This document shows positions 25,716 to 34,438 of a stretch of DNA of 64,000 nucleotides, in pieces. Every line of letters starts with the position of its first letter. Positions within the stretch are counted from its first letter, which is position 1. The position numbers and the translations under genes are program-made. Origin of the DNA: Bacteroides intestinalis DSM 17393 (GTDB taxonomy: Bacteria; Bacteroidota; Bacteroidia; Bacteroidales; Bacteroidaceae); the NCBI RefSeq assembly GCF_000172175.1, contig NZ_ABJL02000008.1:1984001-2048000 (forward strand). Reading direction: 5' to 3'. The notes beneath the pieces were generated by a model. That model saw only the letters and a list, made by a program, of their open reading frames with translations. It ran no database searches and was not told the DNA's origin.

Positions 25716-26045
25716 ACTTCTTTCTTTAAAAATTACGACTTCGGAGTAATTTTTATCCCCGACAGGGGCAAGGCGTTTTGAGGCACGAAAAACGGTTTCG
25801 TGTGCCACGAAACACACCTTGCTATTTTCTCTGCGAAAATCAAAATCCGTCACGGACGGATTGGGGTTAGCGTGCAACGGTAAACCCTGCGGCACACACG
25901 CCCGTTTTCACCTGCCTGCCCTTTCCGGTTTGTTACTCCGTTGCAAAGTAACGGTGATTTAAAATGCTGTAAAATAGCATATTGTTGGACAAATAAGGAC
26001 AAATGGGGACATCTGCGGACACTTCTCGAAACGGGTGTTTTTTCT
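25716..26045. other. Probable oriT region between divergent mob and tra operons
   Basis: About 330 bp rich in small inverted repeats: AAAAATTAC/GTAATTTTT (25728-25754), a GGCACGAAA-type repeat near 25780-25805 with CACGAAA repeated, and AATCCGT/ACGGATT around 25848-25862. It sits directly upstream of mobA and divergently from the tra operon, the usual place for oriT. The nick site cannot be identified by eye. Confidence 0.5.
25987..26021. repeat. Phased GGACA array near oriT
   Basis: GGACA at 25987, 25997, 26007 and 26017: four units at exactly 10 bp. Probably a binding array for an element-encoded protein, possibly part of the relaxosome or a tra-promoter operator. Confidence 0.7.
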
Positions 26046-26318
26046 TCTTTTATTTGTAGCAGATTTCAAGATTGAAAGCTGGATTGAAAGACAGAAAGCA
26101 GCCTTTGAAGCCGGATAGGAAAAAAGGTTGGCAACAAGATTTCAAGACATCAGGATAGCAGGATTTCAGGAAAGAATGAAAGCAAGAAAACAATCTTTCC
26201 CAATGGCTGCAAAGCAAGATGGATGGCAAGAAAGCGTGAACACAAGAAAGAAAGCTGTCAATCAGGAAAGGAAAAATGAAAACAATATAATAATCAGTCA
26301 TTAACAAGTGAAAGCATT
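26046..26318 (+). promoter_or_regulatory. Purine-rich leader of the tra operon
   Basis: About 270 bp in which the plus strand is strongly A/G-rich with many GAAAG and CAAGA repeats; no open frame is credible on either strand. It would form a long unstructured 5' leader before traA. In CTnDOT the tra message is controlled by the RteR small RNA, so such a leader could be a regulatory target; this is inference. Confidence 0.4.
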
Positions 26319-27089
26319 ATGGAAAACGAGAAAACACCCCTTTATGTAGCCTTTTCCACCCAAAAGGGCGGAGTAGGCAAAACCACTTTTACCGTGCTGG
26401 CTGCAAGTTACCTGTATTACCTGAAAGGGTATGACGTGGTGGTCGTGGATTGCGACTACCCGCAGCACTCCATCGCCGGGATGCGCAAACGGGATGCTGA
26501 AATGGTGGGCGAAGATGAAGATTACAAGCGCATGGCGTATGAACAATTTACCCGGTTGGGAAAGAAAGCCTATCCCGTGCTATGCAGTTCCCCCGAAAAA
26601 GCGATAGCCACGGCAGACGAATATATAACCGCTGCCGCAAACGTGCCGGATATTGTCTTTTTCGACCTGCCCGGAACGGTAAACAGTGAGGGTGTAATAA
26701 ACTCCCTGTCCGGTATGGACTACATTTTCACCCCCATAGCCGCCGACAAAGTGGTGCTGGAAAGCAGCCTGTCGTTTGCGGTGGCTATCAACAAGCTGCT
26801 GGTACGGAACGAAGCCTGCCGCCTTGCCGGGCTGTACCTCTTTTGGAACATGGTGGACGGTAGGGAAAAAACAGACCTGTACACCGTGTATGACAACACT
26901 ATACGGGAATTGGAACTGCCCCTGATGAAAACTTTTATACCCGATACCAAAAGATACAAAAAAGAACTGGTGACGGATAAAAAAGCAGTGTTCCGTTCCA
27001 CGCTCTTTCCTGCCAGCCGGATGCTGGTAAGGGGCAGCAACTTGGAAGAACTGGTAACAGAAATAGCGTATTACATCAAATTGAAATGA
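26319..27089 (+). CDS. traA: ParA-family ATPase TraA
   Basis: 256 residues with the ParA deviant Walker A (STQKGGVGKTTFTV, residues 13-26) and 'VVVVDCDYPQHS'. It is the first gene of the CTnDOT-type tra operon. ParA homologues in this place probably position the element or the transfer machinery. It is followed one base later by the DUF3408 gene, the equivalent of a ParB-side partner. Confidence 0.9.
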   Translation: MENEKTPLYVAFSTQKGGVGKTTFTVLAASYLYYLKGYDVVVVDCDYPQHSIAGMRKRDAEMVGEDEDYKRMAYEQFTRLGKKAYPVLCSSPEKAIATADEYITAAANVPDIVFFDLPGTVNSEGVINSLSGMDYIFTPIAADKVVLESSLSFAVAINKLLVRNEACRLAGLYLFWNMVDGREKTDLYTVYDNTIRELELPLMKTFIPDTKRYKKELVTDKKAVFRSTLFPASRMLVRGSNLEELVTEIAYYIKLK

Positions 27090-27090
27090 T

Positions 27091-27534
27091 ATGGCAAAAC
27101 AGAACAGCGGAAAACCGCAGATAGACGAAAATTTCATGAAAGAAATTATCTCGCAAGGCATACCCGCTAAACGGGATGACCAGCCGGATGCAACACCAAA
27201 GGAAGATGCGCCGGAAGTGGAGAAAGAAACAAGGCAGGCAGAAGTCGTACAGGTGACAGAACAACCGCAAACGGAAAAACCAGCCGCCCGCAAACGGAAA
27301 AATGGAACGGGTGACTATCGGGAAACCTATTTCCAAAAAGTGGAATTGTCCGACCGACAGCCTTTGTACGTCAGCCGCACCACGCATGAAAAGCTGATGC
27401 GTATTGTAACGGTTATCGGCGGGCGCAAAGCGACTGCCAGCAGCTACGTGGAAAATATTCTGCTGCGCCATTTCGAGCAATTTCAGGATGAAATAAACAC
27501 CTTGTACGAAAGTCATTTTCACAAACCTTTTTAG
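27091..27534 (+). CDS. traB: DUF3408 conjugation protein (TraB position)
   Basis: 147 residues. The charged N-terminus is followed by a conserved C-terminal part (YVSRTTHEKLMRIVTVIGGR) reminiscent of a ribbon-helix-helix DNA-binding fold. It always accompanies the TraA ATPase in Bacteroidales ICEs, suggesting a partition-like pair. The symbol follows CTnDOT order. Confidence 0.75.
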   Translation: MAKQNSGKPQIDENFMKEIISQGIPAKRDDQPDATPKEDAPEVEKETRQAEVVQVTEQPQTEKPAARKRKNGTGDYRETYFQKVELSDRQPLYVSRTTHEKLMRIVTVIGGRKATASSYVENILLRHFEQFQDEINTLYESHFHKPF

Positions 27535-27537
27535 CAT

Positions 27538-28164
27538 ATGGTCTTATACTGCATCATCATCGGACTGGCGGTTTATTACCTTGCCCTGTGGGGATGGTAT
27601 CGCCGTGTGGCTGTAAACAACCGGACAGCTCCCCAGCCGGAAAGGAAAAAGCGGGAAAATACCGCTTCGCTGGTGGGTGAAAGCCATTTCCGCAGTGGAC
27701 TAATGAGGACAAACGGGGACATCTTGGGACACTTCCCGCAAGCGGTTGAAAATGATACTACATTTGCGCCCGATGCTGGCGGAGAAAACGAAGAAACCGA
27801 CTTTGAAATGACCTTTGAAGCGGCGGAAGAACCGGACTACGAGGACGAGGAAATCGCCGGGTACATGGCAGACGATGAAACGGGACAGGCTACGGGTGTA
27901 GAGTTTGAAAAACTGGTCGAAGCTGTACGCACGGTAAATACTCCGAACCCTGCCGAAGCAGACAAACAGCAGGCAGCCGAAACACTCGGACAAATAACCG
28001 GAACAAACCTTTACGATGCAGTGGTGGCAAACATCAACGGCGAATTGGAAAAGGTAGCGGAACTCCTGAAACGGAACGAAGCGGCGGCAATACCGACCAC
28101 CGACACGCAAACAGCCGGGACAAACGAAGAATACCGGAAATTCGATATGAACGAGTTTTTATAA
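27538..28164 (+). CDS. traD: Conjugal transfer protein TraD-like
   Basis: 208 residues. An N-terminal membrane anchor (VLYCIIIGLAVYYLALWGWY) is followed by a basic, then very acidic cytoplasmic region (PDYEDEEIAGYMADDE) and a helical C-terminus. Function unknown. The coding sequence carries four GGACA/GGACT units at 10-bp spacing (27697-27731), out of step with codons, so the DNA itself seems constrained. Confidence 0.65.
   Translation: MVLYCIIIGLAVYYLALWGWYRRVAVNNRTAPQPERKKRENTASLVGESHFRSGLMRTNGDILGHFPQAVENDTTFAPDAGGENEETDFEMTFEAAEEPDYEDEEIAGYMADDETGQATGVEFEKLVEAVRTVNTPNPAEADKQQAAETLGQITGTNLYDAVVANINGELEKVAELLKRNEAAAIPTTDTQTAGTNEEYRKFDMNEFL
27697..27731. repeat. Phased GGACA array inside traD
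   Basis: GGACT 27697, GGACA 27707, GGACA 27717, GGACA 27727: exactly 10-bp spacing inside a coding region, matching the array near oriT. Confidence 0.7.
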
Positions 28165-28242
28165 CCTCTAAATGTACAACAGCATGAAAGAACGGGATTA
28201 CGGTTGATTGGCAGCCAACAGCAAAAAAACGGGATTTATCCC

Positions 28243-28256
28243 AACCACTAAAATTC
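28243..28256 (+). promoter_or_regulatory. AACCACTAAAATTC motif before traE
   Basis: One of four identical 14-mers in element A, located 70 bp before the traE start in a 162-bp gap that also has a GCCGGGCATGGC/GCCAGCCCGG-type imperfect hairpin (28270-28305). Confidence 0.5.
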
Positions 28257-28326
28257 TTATTTATTCATCTTGCCGGGCATGGCGGACTATCCACCTGCCA
28301 GCCCGGTGCTTAAAAACAAAATTGAA

Positions 28327-28623
28327 ATGAAAAAGAAAATCTTTCTTTCGGCGGCTCTCCTTGCCGCTGTTATGGGTGCGTATGCGCAAGGAAACGGACA
28401 AGCGGGTATAACAGAAGCTACCAACATGATAACCAGCTACTTTGACCCCGGAACAAAGTTGGTGTATGCCGTGGGTGCGGTTTGCGGATTGATTGGTGGC
28501 GTAAAAGTCTATAACAAATTTTCATCAGGCGACCCCGACACCAGCAAGGTCGCCGCAAGCTGGTTTGGGGCTTGTATATTCCTTATCGTGGCAGCCACTA
28601 TCCTACGTTCTTTCTTCTTATAA
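28327..28623 (+). CDS. traE: TraE (DUF4134), small membrane subunit
   Basis: 98 residues from ATG 28327; the upstream extension to 28270 lacks a signal-like start. Signal peptide MKKKIFLSAALLAAVMGAYA, then two membrane helices (LVYAVGAVCGLIGGVKVYNK; FGACIFLIVAATILRSFFL). Comparable in size and topology to VirB2/pilin-type subunits of the mating channel. Confidence 0.85.
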   Translation: MKKKIFLSAALLAAVMGAYAQGNGQAGITEATNMITSYFDPGTKLVYAVGAVCGLIGGVKVYNKFSSGDPDTSKVAASWFGACIFLIVAATILRSFFL

Positions 28624-28634
28624 AAGAATGTATT

Positions 28635-28961
28635 ATGTCTGAATATCCAGTAAACCGGGGTATCGGAAAACCTGTGGAGTTTAAAGGATTGAAAAGCCAG
28701 TACCTTTTCATCTTTGCGGGCGGCTTGCTTGCCGTGTTCGTAGTGTTCATTATCCTGTTCATGGCAGGTGTAAACCAGTGGGTGTGCATCGGGTTCGGCG
28801 TTACTGCCGCCCTGCTGCTCGTATGGCAGACTTTTCGGTTAAATGAACGCTACGGCACACACGGGCTGATGAAAATTGCAGCCCGCAAACGGCATCCCCG
28901 CTTTATCATCAACCGCAGGACTATTCCCCGACTATTTACCTATAAAAGCAAGAAAGAATGA
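28635..28961 (+). CDS. traF: TraF (DUF4133), VirB3-like membrane protein
   Basis: 108 residues from ATG 28635, with two adjacent membrane helices (YLFIFAGGLLAVFVVFIILF; NQWVCIGFGVTAALLLVWQ). Size, topology and position just before the VirB4-like ATPase fit a VirB3-type channel component. It overlaps traG by four bases. Confidence 0.85.
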   Translation: MSEYPVNRGIGKPVEFKGLKSQYLFIFAGGLLAVFVVFIILFMAGVNQWVCIGFGVTAALLLVWQTFRLNERYGTHGLMKIAARKRHPRFIINRRTIPRLFTYKSKKE

Positions 28962-31471
28962 GAAATACATTAAAGGCTACCACATTGGAACGGAAGTTCC
29001 CGCTTTTGGCGGTGGAAAACGGCTGCATCGTGTCCAAAGATGCGGATATTACGGTCGCTTTCTCGGTAGAACTACCGGAACTGTTCACCGTCACCAGTAC
29101 GGAATATGAAGCGATACATTCGGCTTGGTACAAGGCTATCAAGGTATTGCCGGACTTCTCCATCATCCACAAACAGGATTTTTTCATCAAAGAGAACTAC
29201 CAGCCGGATATACAAAAGGATGAACTTAGTTTTTTAAGCCGTTCGTTTGAACGTCATTTTAACGAACGCCCGTTCCTGAACCATTACTGTTACCTGTTCC
29301 TTACAAAAACGACAAAGGAGAAAAGCCGCCGACAAAGCGACTTTTCCACCCTTTGCCGGGGTAGGATTATACCTAAAGAGATAGAAGATAAGGAAACGGT
29401 AAATAAGTTCCTCGAAGCGGTCGGACAGTTTGAAAAGATTATGAACGACAGCGGATTTATCACCCTTACACGGCTGGAAACGCCGGAAATCACCGGACAG
29501 AACGGGCAAGCGGGAATTATTGAAAAATATTTCTCGCTTTCACAAACGGACACCACCACCCTGAAAGATATGCAGCTTAACCCGGAAGATATGCGTATCG
29601 GGGATGATATACTATGCCTGCATACCCTTTCGGACGTGGAAGATTTGCCGGGAAAGGTCGGTACGGACAGCCGTTATGAAAAACTGTCCACCGACCGTTC
29701 GGACTGCCGCCTGTCATTTGCCGCACCCGTTGGCGTGTTGCTCTCCTGCAATCACGTGTACAACCAGTTTATTTTTTTGGACGACCACACCGAAAACCTG
29801 AAAAACTTCGAGCAAACCGCAAGGAATATGCACTCGCTTTCCCGCTACTCCCGTGCCAATCAGGTGAATAAACAGTGGATAGAAGAATACCTAAACGAAG
29901 CACATAGCAAAGGGCTTATCTCTGTGCGCTGCCACTGCAATGTTATGGCATGGTCGGACGACCGGGACGAACTAAAGCGTATCAGGAACGATGTAGGCAG
30001 CCAGTTGGCACTGATGGAATGTAAACCACGCCACAATACCACCGACACACCGACATTGTTTTGGGCGGGAATACCCGGAAACGAAGCGGACTTCCCGGCG
30101 GAAGAAAGTTTCTACACTTTTTTGGGGCAGGCTCTATGTTTCTTCACCGAAGAAACAAATTACAAAAGTTCGTTGTCGCCGTTCGGCATCAAGATGGTGG
30201 ACAGGGTAAGCGGAAAGCCGCTGCACATCGACATTTCAGACCTGCCCATGAAAAAAGGTATTACGACCAATCGCAACAAATTTATTTTGGGGCCGAGTGG
30301 TAGCGGCAAAAGTTTCTTCACCAATCACATGGTAAGGCAATATTACGAGCAAGGGGCGCACGTGCTTTTGGTGGACACGGGTAACAGTTATTTGGGGTTG
30401 TGCCAGTTGATACACAACCGCACACACGGGGAAGATGGGGTTTACTTCACCTATACCAACGAAAACCCGATAGCCTTTAACCCGTTTTACGTGGAAGATG
30501 GCATTTTCGACATCGAGAAAAAGGAAAGCATCAAGACGTTAATACTTACCCTGTGGAAAAGGAACGATGAAGCACCGACACGTTCGGAAGAAGTCGCCCT
30601 GTCCAACGCTGTAAGTGCCTATATCGAACGGATTACCAGCAACCGGACGGTTAAGCCCTGTTTTAACACCTTTTATGAGTATGTACGGGACGAATACCGC
30701 CAAAAGCTGGCAGAAAAGAACGTTCGGGAAAAGGACTTCGATATAGACGGTTTCCTGAATGTCCTCGAACCCTACTACCGGGGTGGCGAATATGATTACC
30801 TGCTAAACTCCGACCAAGAACTGGATTTGCTGCACAAACGCTTTATAGTCTTTGAGTTGGACAATATCAAAGACCACAAAATCTTATTCCCGATTACAAC
30901 CATTATCATAATGGAAGCCTTCATAAACAAAATGCGCAGGTTAAAAGGCATCCGAAAGTTGATATTAATCGAGGAAGCGTGGAAAGCGATTGCAAGTGCA
31001 AATATGGCGGACTACATAAAATATTTATACAAAACCGTCCGCAAATATTTCGGGGAAGCGATTGTAGTCACCCAAGAAGTCGAAGATATAATTTCTTCGC
31101 CCGTTGTCAAAGAAAGTATCATTAACAACAGCGATTGTAAAATCTTGTTAGACCAGCGCAAATACCTGAATAAATTCGACAGCATCCAAAACCTGCTGGG
31201 ACTGACGGATAAGGAACGTGCGCAAATACTTTCCATCAACATGGCAAACCATCCCGGACGAAAGTACAAGGAAGTTTTCTTTTCGCTGGGCGGCACGCAG
31301 TCGGCAGTGTACGCAACAGAAGTTAGTTTGGAAGAATACTACACGTACACAACGGAAGAAAGCGAAAAAATGGAACTGTTCACCCTCGCCGATAAGCTGG
31401 GCGGAAATCTCGAACTGGCGATAAAACGCCTTGCTGAAAGTAAAAGAAACCCCGATAAAACAACCACCTAA
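28958..31471 (+). CDS. traG: TraG, VirB4-type conjugation ATPase
   Basis: 837 residues. The N-terminal TraG/CagE-like domain leads into an ATPase with Walker A 'GPSGSGKSFFTNH' (about 444-456) and Walker B 'RKLILIEEAWKAI'. It energises assembly of the conjugation channel on the cytoplasmic face. It is the largest and best conserved gene of the tra operon. Confidence 0.95.
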   Translation: MRNTLKATTLERKFPLLAVENGCIVSKDADITVAFSVELPELFTVTSTEYEAIHSAWYKAIKVLPDFSIIHKQDFFIKENYQPDIQKDELSFLSRSFERHFNERPFLNHYCYLFLTKTTKEKSRRQSDFSTLCRGRIIPKEIEDKETVNKFLEAVGQFEKIMNDSGFITLTRLETPEITGQNGQAGIIEKYFSLSQTDTTTLKDMQLNPEDMRIGDDILCLHTLSDVEDLPGKVGTDSRYEKLSTDRSDCRLSFAAPVGVLLSCNHVYNQFIFLDDHTENLKNFEQTARNMHSLSRYSRANQVNKQWIEEYLNEAHSKGLISVRCHCNVMAWSDDRDELKRIRNDVGSQLALMECKPRHNTTDTPTLFWAGIPGNEADFPAEESFYTFLGQALCFFTEETNYKSSLSPFGIKMVDRVSGKPLHIDISDLPMKKGITTNRNKFILGPSGSGKSFFTNHMVRQYYEQGAHVLLVDTGNSYLGLCQLIHNRTHGEDGVYFTYTNENPIAFNPFYVEDGIFDIEKKESIKTLILTLWKRNDEAPTRSEEVALSNAVSAYIERITSNRTVKPCFNTFYEYVRDEYRQKLAEKNVREKDFDIDGFLNVLEPYYRGGEYDYLLNSDQELDLLHKRFIVFELDNIKDHKILFPITTIIIMEAFINKMRRLKGIRKLILIEEAWKAIASANMADYIKYLYKTVRKYFGEAIVVTQEVEDIISSPVVKESIINNSDCKILLDQRKYLNKFDSIQNLLGLTDKERAQILSINMANHPGRKYKEVFFSLGGTQSAVYATEVSLEEYYTYTTEESEKMELFTLADKLGGNLELAIKRLAESKRNPDKTTT

Positions 31472-31482
31472 AAGATAACAAG

Positions 31483-31836
31483 ATGAAACGGTTCAAAAGA
31501 TTGTTTCCGGTATTGCTGTGCGCCTGCCTGCTGTCGATGGCAGCCTGCAAGGACAACACGCAAAAAGAACTGGAACGGATGCGGGGCGAATGGGTAAGCA
31601 AAAGCGGAAATACCGTTTTTGCCCTTTGGAACGATAACGGGCAATATAAGGTCACCCGCACGGTAAAAGTCCGGGGCAGGGAACTGACAAACACCTACGC
31701 CGTCCGGCAAACGGACGGATGCCTGTACATCGACACGGGCTTTGCGGTAGTGTTGACCTATGACGGCAAAACCGACCGGATTACCCTTTCTCCCGGTGGA
31801 GAATACCAAAGAAGTGACAAATCATTAAAACAGTAA
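31483..31836 (+). CDS. DUF3876 lipoprotein
   Basis: 117 residues with a lipoprotein signal (LLSMAACKDNTQ; lipid-anchored Cys near residue 22) and a small beta-rich domain (GEWVSKSGNTVFALWNDNGQ). It is encoded between TraG and TraI in Bacteroidales ICEs; probably an envelope component or surface/entry-exclusion-type protein. The function is not known. Confidence 0.75.
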   Translation: MKRFKRLFPVLLCACLLSMAACKDNTQKELERMRGEWVSKSGNTVFALWNDNGQYKVTRTVKVRGRELTNTYAVRQTDGCLYIDTGFAVVLTYDGKTDRITLSPGGEYQRSDKSLKQ

Positions 31837-31840
31837 ATGT

Positions 31841-32470
31841 ATGAAAACAAAATTATTTATCCTGATGGCGGTATGCCTGTCCTGCTTCGGCAGGGCTTCC
31901 GCCCAATGGGTCGTTACAGACCCGTCTAATTTGGCGCAAGGTATCATCAATACCGCCAAACAGATAGTACAAACGTCCACTACGGCAAACAATGTAATGA
32001 GCAATTTCAAGGAAACGCAGAAGATTTTCCAGCAGGGAAAAGAATACTACGATGCCCTGAAAAAAGTACACGATATTGTCAAGGGCGGAAAGAAAGTACA
32101 GAAAAGCATCCTGATGGTAGCGGAAATATCGGAAATCTATGTTACCAACTTTCAGAAAATGATGTCCGACAAAAATTATACGCCGCAGGAACTTACCGCT
32201 ATATCTTTCGGATATGCCAAATTACTGGAAGAAAGTGCAGACGTATTGCAGGATTTAAAAAACGTGGTAAACATCAGCGGTATGTCAATGACCGATGCCG
32301 AACGGCTCGCCCTGATTGACCGGGCATATACCAGCCTGCTGAATTACCGCAATCTTGTGAACTACTATACCCGCAAAAATATTTCCGTTTCCTACCTGCG
32401 GGCAAAAAAGAAGAACGATACAGACCGGGTAATGGCTCTTTACGGCTCGGCGAATGAACGCTATTGGTAA
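31841..32470 (+). CDS. traI: TraI (DUF4141), secreted coiled-coil protein
   Basis: 209 residues. Signal peptide (MKTKLFILMAVCLSCFGRAS, then AQ), followed by 'QWVVTDPSNLAQGIINTAKQ' and extended helical sequence. The architecture resembles VirB5/TrbJ-type minor pilus proteins, and it precedes the polytopic TraJ as virB5 precedes virB6. Confidence 0.85.
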   Translation: MKTKLFILMAVCLSCFGRASAQWVVTDPSNLAQGIINTAKQIVQTSTTANNVMSNFKETQKIFQQGKEYYDALKKVHDIVKGGKKVQKSILMVAEISEIYVTNFQKMMSDKNYTPQELTAISFGYAKLLEESADVLQDLKNVVNISGMSMTDAERLALIDRAYTSLLNYRNLVNYYTRKNISVSYLRAKKKNDTDRVMALYGSANERYW

Positions 32471-32485
32471 CATAAAGATAAAGAA

Positions 32486-33487
32486 ATGCCTATGTTATTA
32501 GCAGCTATCGAATTTGACAACCTGCACCAGATTTTAAGGGCGTTGTATGATGAAATGATGCCCTTGTGCAGCAACATGACCGGGGTTGCGAAAGGTATTG
32601 CCGGATTGGGGGCTTTGTTTTACGTGGCGGCAAAAGTGTGGCAGTCGCTCGCACGTGCCGAACCTATAGACGTGTACCCGCTTCTGCGTCCCTTTGCGCT
32701 GGGGCTGTGTATCATGTTTTTCCCGACTTTCGTGCTGGGGACTATCAACACCGTGCTTTCCCCGGTTGTCCGGGGCTGTAACGACCTGCTCCAAACGCAG
32801 ACATTCGATATGAACGAATATCGACAGCAGAAAGACAAACTGGAATATGAAGCCCTGATGCGAAACCCGGAAACGGCTTACCTTGCTTCGGATGAAGAAT
32901 TTGACCGACAACTGGAAGAACTGGGGTGGTCGCCCTCCGACATGATTACCATGACGGGAATGTATATGGATAGGGCGGCATACGATATAAAAAAATCAGT
33001 CCGGGACTGGTTCAGGGAACTGCTGGAACTGATGTTTCAGGCGGCGGCTTTGATTATCGACACGCTACGCACGTTCTTTTTAATCGTGTTGTCTATACTG
33101 GGTCCGCTGGCGTTTGCGATTTCCGTTTATGACGGTTTCCAAAGCACGCTGACCCAGTGGATAACACGTTATATCTCGATTTACTTGTGGCTACCCGTGG
33201 CAGATTTGTTCAGCAGTGTGCTGGCACGCATACAAACACTGATGCTGCAAAGGGACATTGAGGAACTTTCAGACCCGAATTTCATACCGGACGGAAGCAA
33301 TTCGGTATATATCATCTTTATGATTATCGGTATCGTGGGCTACTTTACCATTCCTACCGTGGCGGGTTGGATTGTGTCGGCTGGCGGGACAAGCGGTTAC
33401 AACCGGAATGTAACCAAAGCGGGCGTACTCGCTGGTGCGGCGGCTGGTGCAGCTACCGGGAAGATTGCCGGAAAACTGCTGAAATAA
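32486..33487 (+). CDS. traJ: TraJ, VirB6-like polytopic membrane protein
   Basis: 333 residues with five or six membrane segments (for example FFLIVLSILGPLAFAISVYD and SVYIIFMIIGIVGYFTIPTV), a long central loop and a glycine/alanine-rich end. It corresponds to the VirB6/TrbL inner-membrane channel protein. A second Met at residue 3 is an alternative start. Confidence 0.9.
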   Translation: MPMLLAAIEFDNLHQILRALYDEMMPLCSNMTGVAKGIAGLGALFYVAAKVWQSLARAEPIDVYPLLRPFALGLCIMFFPTFVLGTINTVLSPVVRGCNDLLQTQTFDMNEYRQQKDKLEYEALMRNPETAYLASDEEFDRQLEELGWSPSDMITMTGMYMDRAAYDIKKSVRDWFRELLELMFQAAALIIDTLRTFFLIVLSILGPLAFAISVYDGFQSTLTQWITRYISIYLWLPVADLFSSVLARIQTLMLQRDIEELSDPNFIPDGSNSVYIIFMIIGIVGYFTIPTVAGWIVSAGGTSGYNRNVTKAGVLAGAAAGAATGKIAGKLLK

Positions 33488-33519
33488 AAAATAACTATCA
33501 TCATTAAAACAATAAAAGG

Positions 33520-34143
33520 ATGGAATTTAAAAGTTTAACGAACATCGAAACGAGTTTCCGGCAAATTAGGCTTTTTGCGCTGGTATTTATATGCCTGTGC
33601 GCCCTGATAACGGGCTTTGCCGTGTGGAACTCTTACAGCTTCGCCGAAGCACAACGGCAGAAAATATACGTCTTGGATAACGGTAAAAGCCTGATGCTGG
33701 CACTTTCGCAGGATATGGCGCAAAACAGACCCGTGGAAGCCAAATCACACGTGAAACGTTTTCATGAACTGTTCTTCACGTTGTCCCCCGATAAGGATGC
33801 CATCGAAAGCAACGTCAAACGCTCGCTTTTCCTTGCCGATAAGAGTGCCTTTAATTATTATAAAGACTTGGCGGAAAAAGGATATTACAACCGGGTGATT
33901 AGCGGGAATATCAATCAAACGGTGGAAATTGACAGTATAAAATGCGATTTCAACCAGTACCCTTACCGGGTCAATACCTATGCCCGACAAATGATTATCA
34001 GGGAAAGCAGTCTGACAGTGCGAAGTCTTATTACTTCGTGCCGGTTGCTGAACGCTACCCGCAGCGACAATAACCCGCACGGCTTTATCATGGAAGCGTT
34101 CACCATTATGGAAAACAAGGATTTGCAAACACTTAAACGGTAA
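33520..34143 (+). CDS. traK: TraK, VirB8-like protein
   Basis: 207 residues: a short cytoplasmic N-terminus (MEFKSLTNIETSFRQIRLFA), one membrane helix (LVFICLCALITGFAVW) and a periplasmic domain. This bitopic layout and the order traJ-traK-traL-traM match VirB8-type assembly factors. Confidence 0.9.
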   Translation: MEFKSLTNIETSFRQIRLFALVFICLCALITGFAVWNSYSFAEAQRQKIYVLDNGKSLMLALSQDMAQNRPVEAKSHVKRFHELFFTLSPDKDAIESNVKRSLFLADKSAFNYYKDLAEKGYYNRVISGNINQTVEIDSIKCDFNQYPYRVNTYARQMIIRESSLTVRSLITSCRLLNATRSDNNPHGFIMEAFTIMENKDLQTLKR

Positions 34144-34147
34144 AAGT

Positions 34148-34438
34148 ATGAAAGTGAAAAAGAATTGCATCGAAAAGGTGCAGGATTGGGCGGACGACAA
34201 ATTGCGCCAAATGTGCGGGCGTATCACGCCGGGAAAAAGGCTGACAGTTATACTCCTTATGTTTGTGTTCTTCGGCGGTATGTCCATCTATATAACCGTG
34301 TCCTCTATTTACAATATCGGAAAACGGGACGGGCAGCGGTTACAAATCGAACATATCAGGCAGTTGCCCTTACAGCAGACAAACGACAGTATCAACCCTT
34401 TAAATTATCCGAACGATGGAAGAAGTACAGAAGAATGA
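34148..34438 (+). CDS. traL: TraL (DUF3989)
   Basis: 96 residues, with a basic N-terminus and one membrane helix (LTVILLMFVFFGGMSIYITV). It overlaps traM by 23 bp. A small accessory subunit of unknown role, constant in this gene order. Confidence 0.85.
   Translation: MKVKKNCIEKVQDWADDKLRQMCGRITPGKRLTVILLMFVFFGGMSIYITVSSIYNIGKRDGQRLQIEHIRQLPLQQTNDSINPLNYPNDGRSTEE

Noticed and set aside
25716..25895. Longer MobA frame starting at 25895
   Set aside because: It would read through the oriT-like inverted repeats; the start at 25715 gives the typical MobA N-terminus.
25987..26021. Short CRISPR-like array
   Set aside because: Units are 5 bp at 10-bp spacing with no spacers and no cas genes; this fits protein-binding iterons.
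26050..26546. Minus-strand open frames in the tra leader and traA start
   Set aside because: Low-complexity reverse complement of the purine-rich leader; no RBS and no protein pattern.
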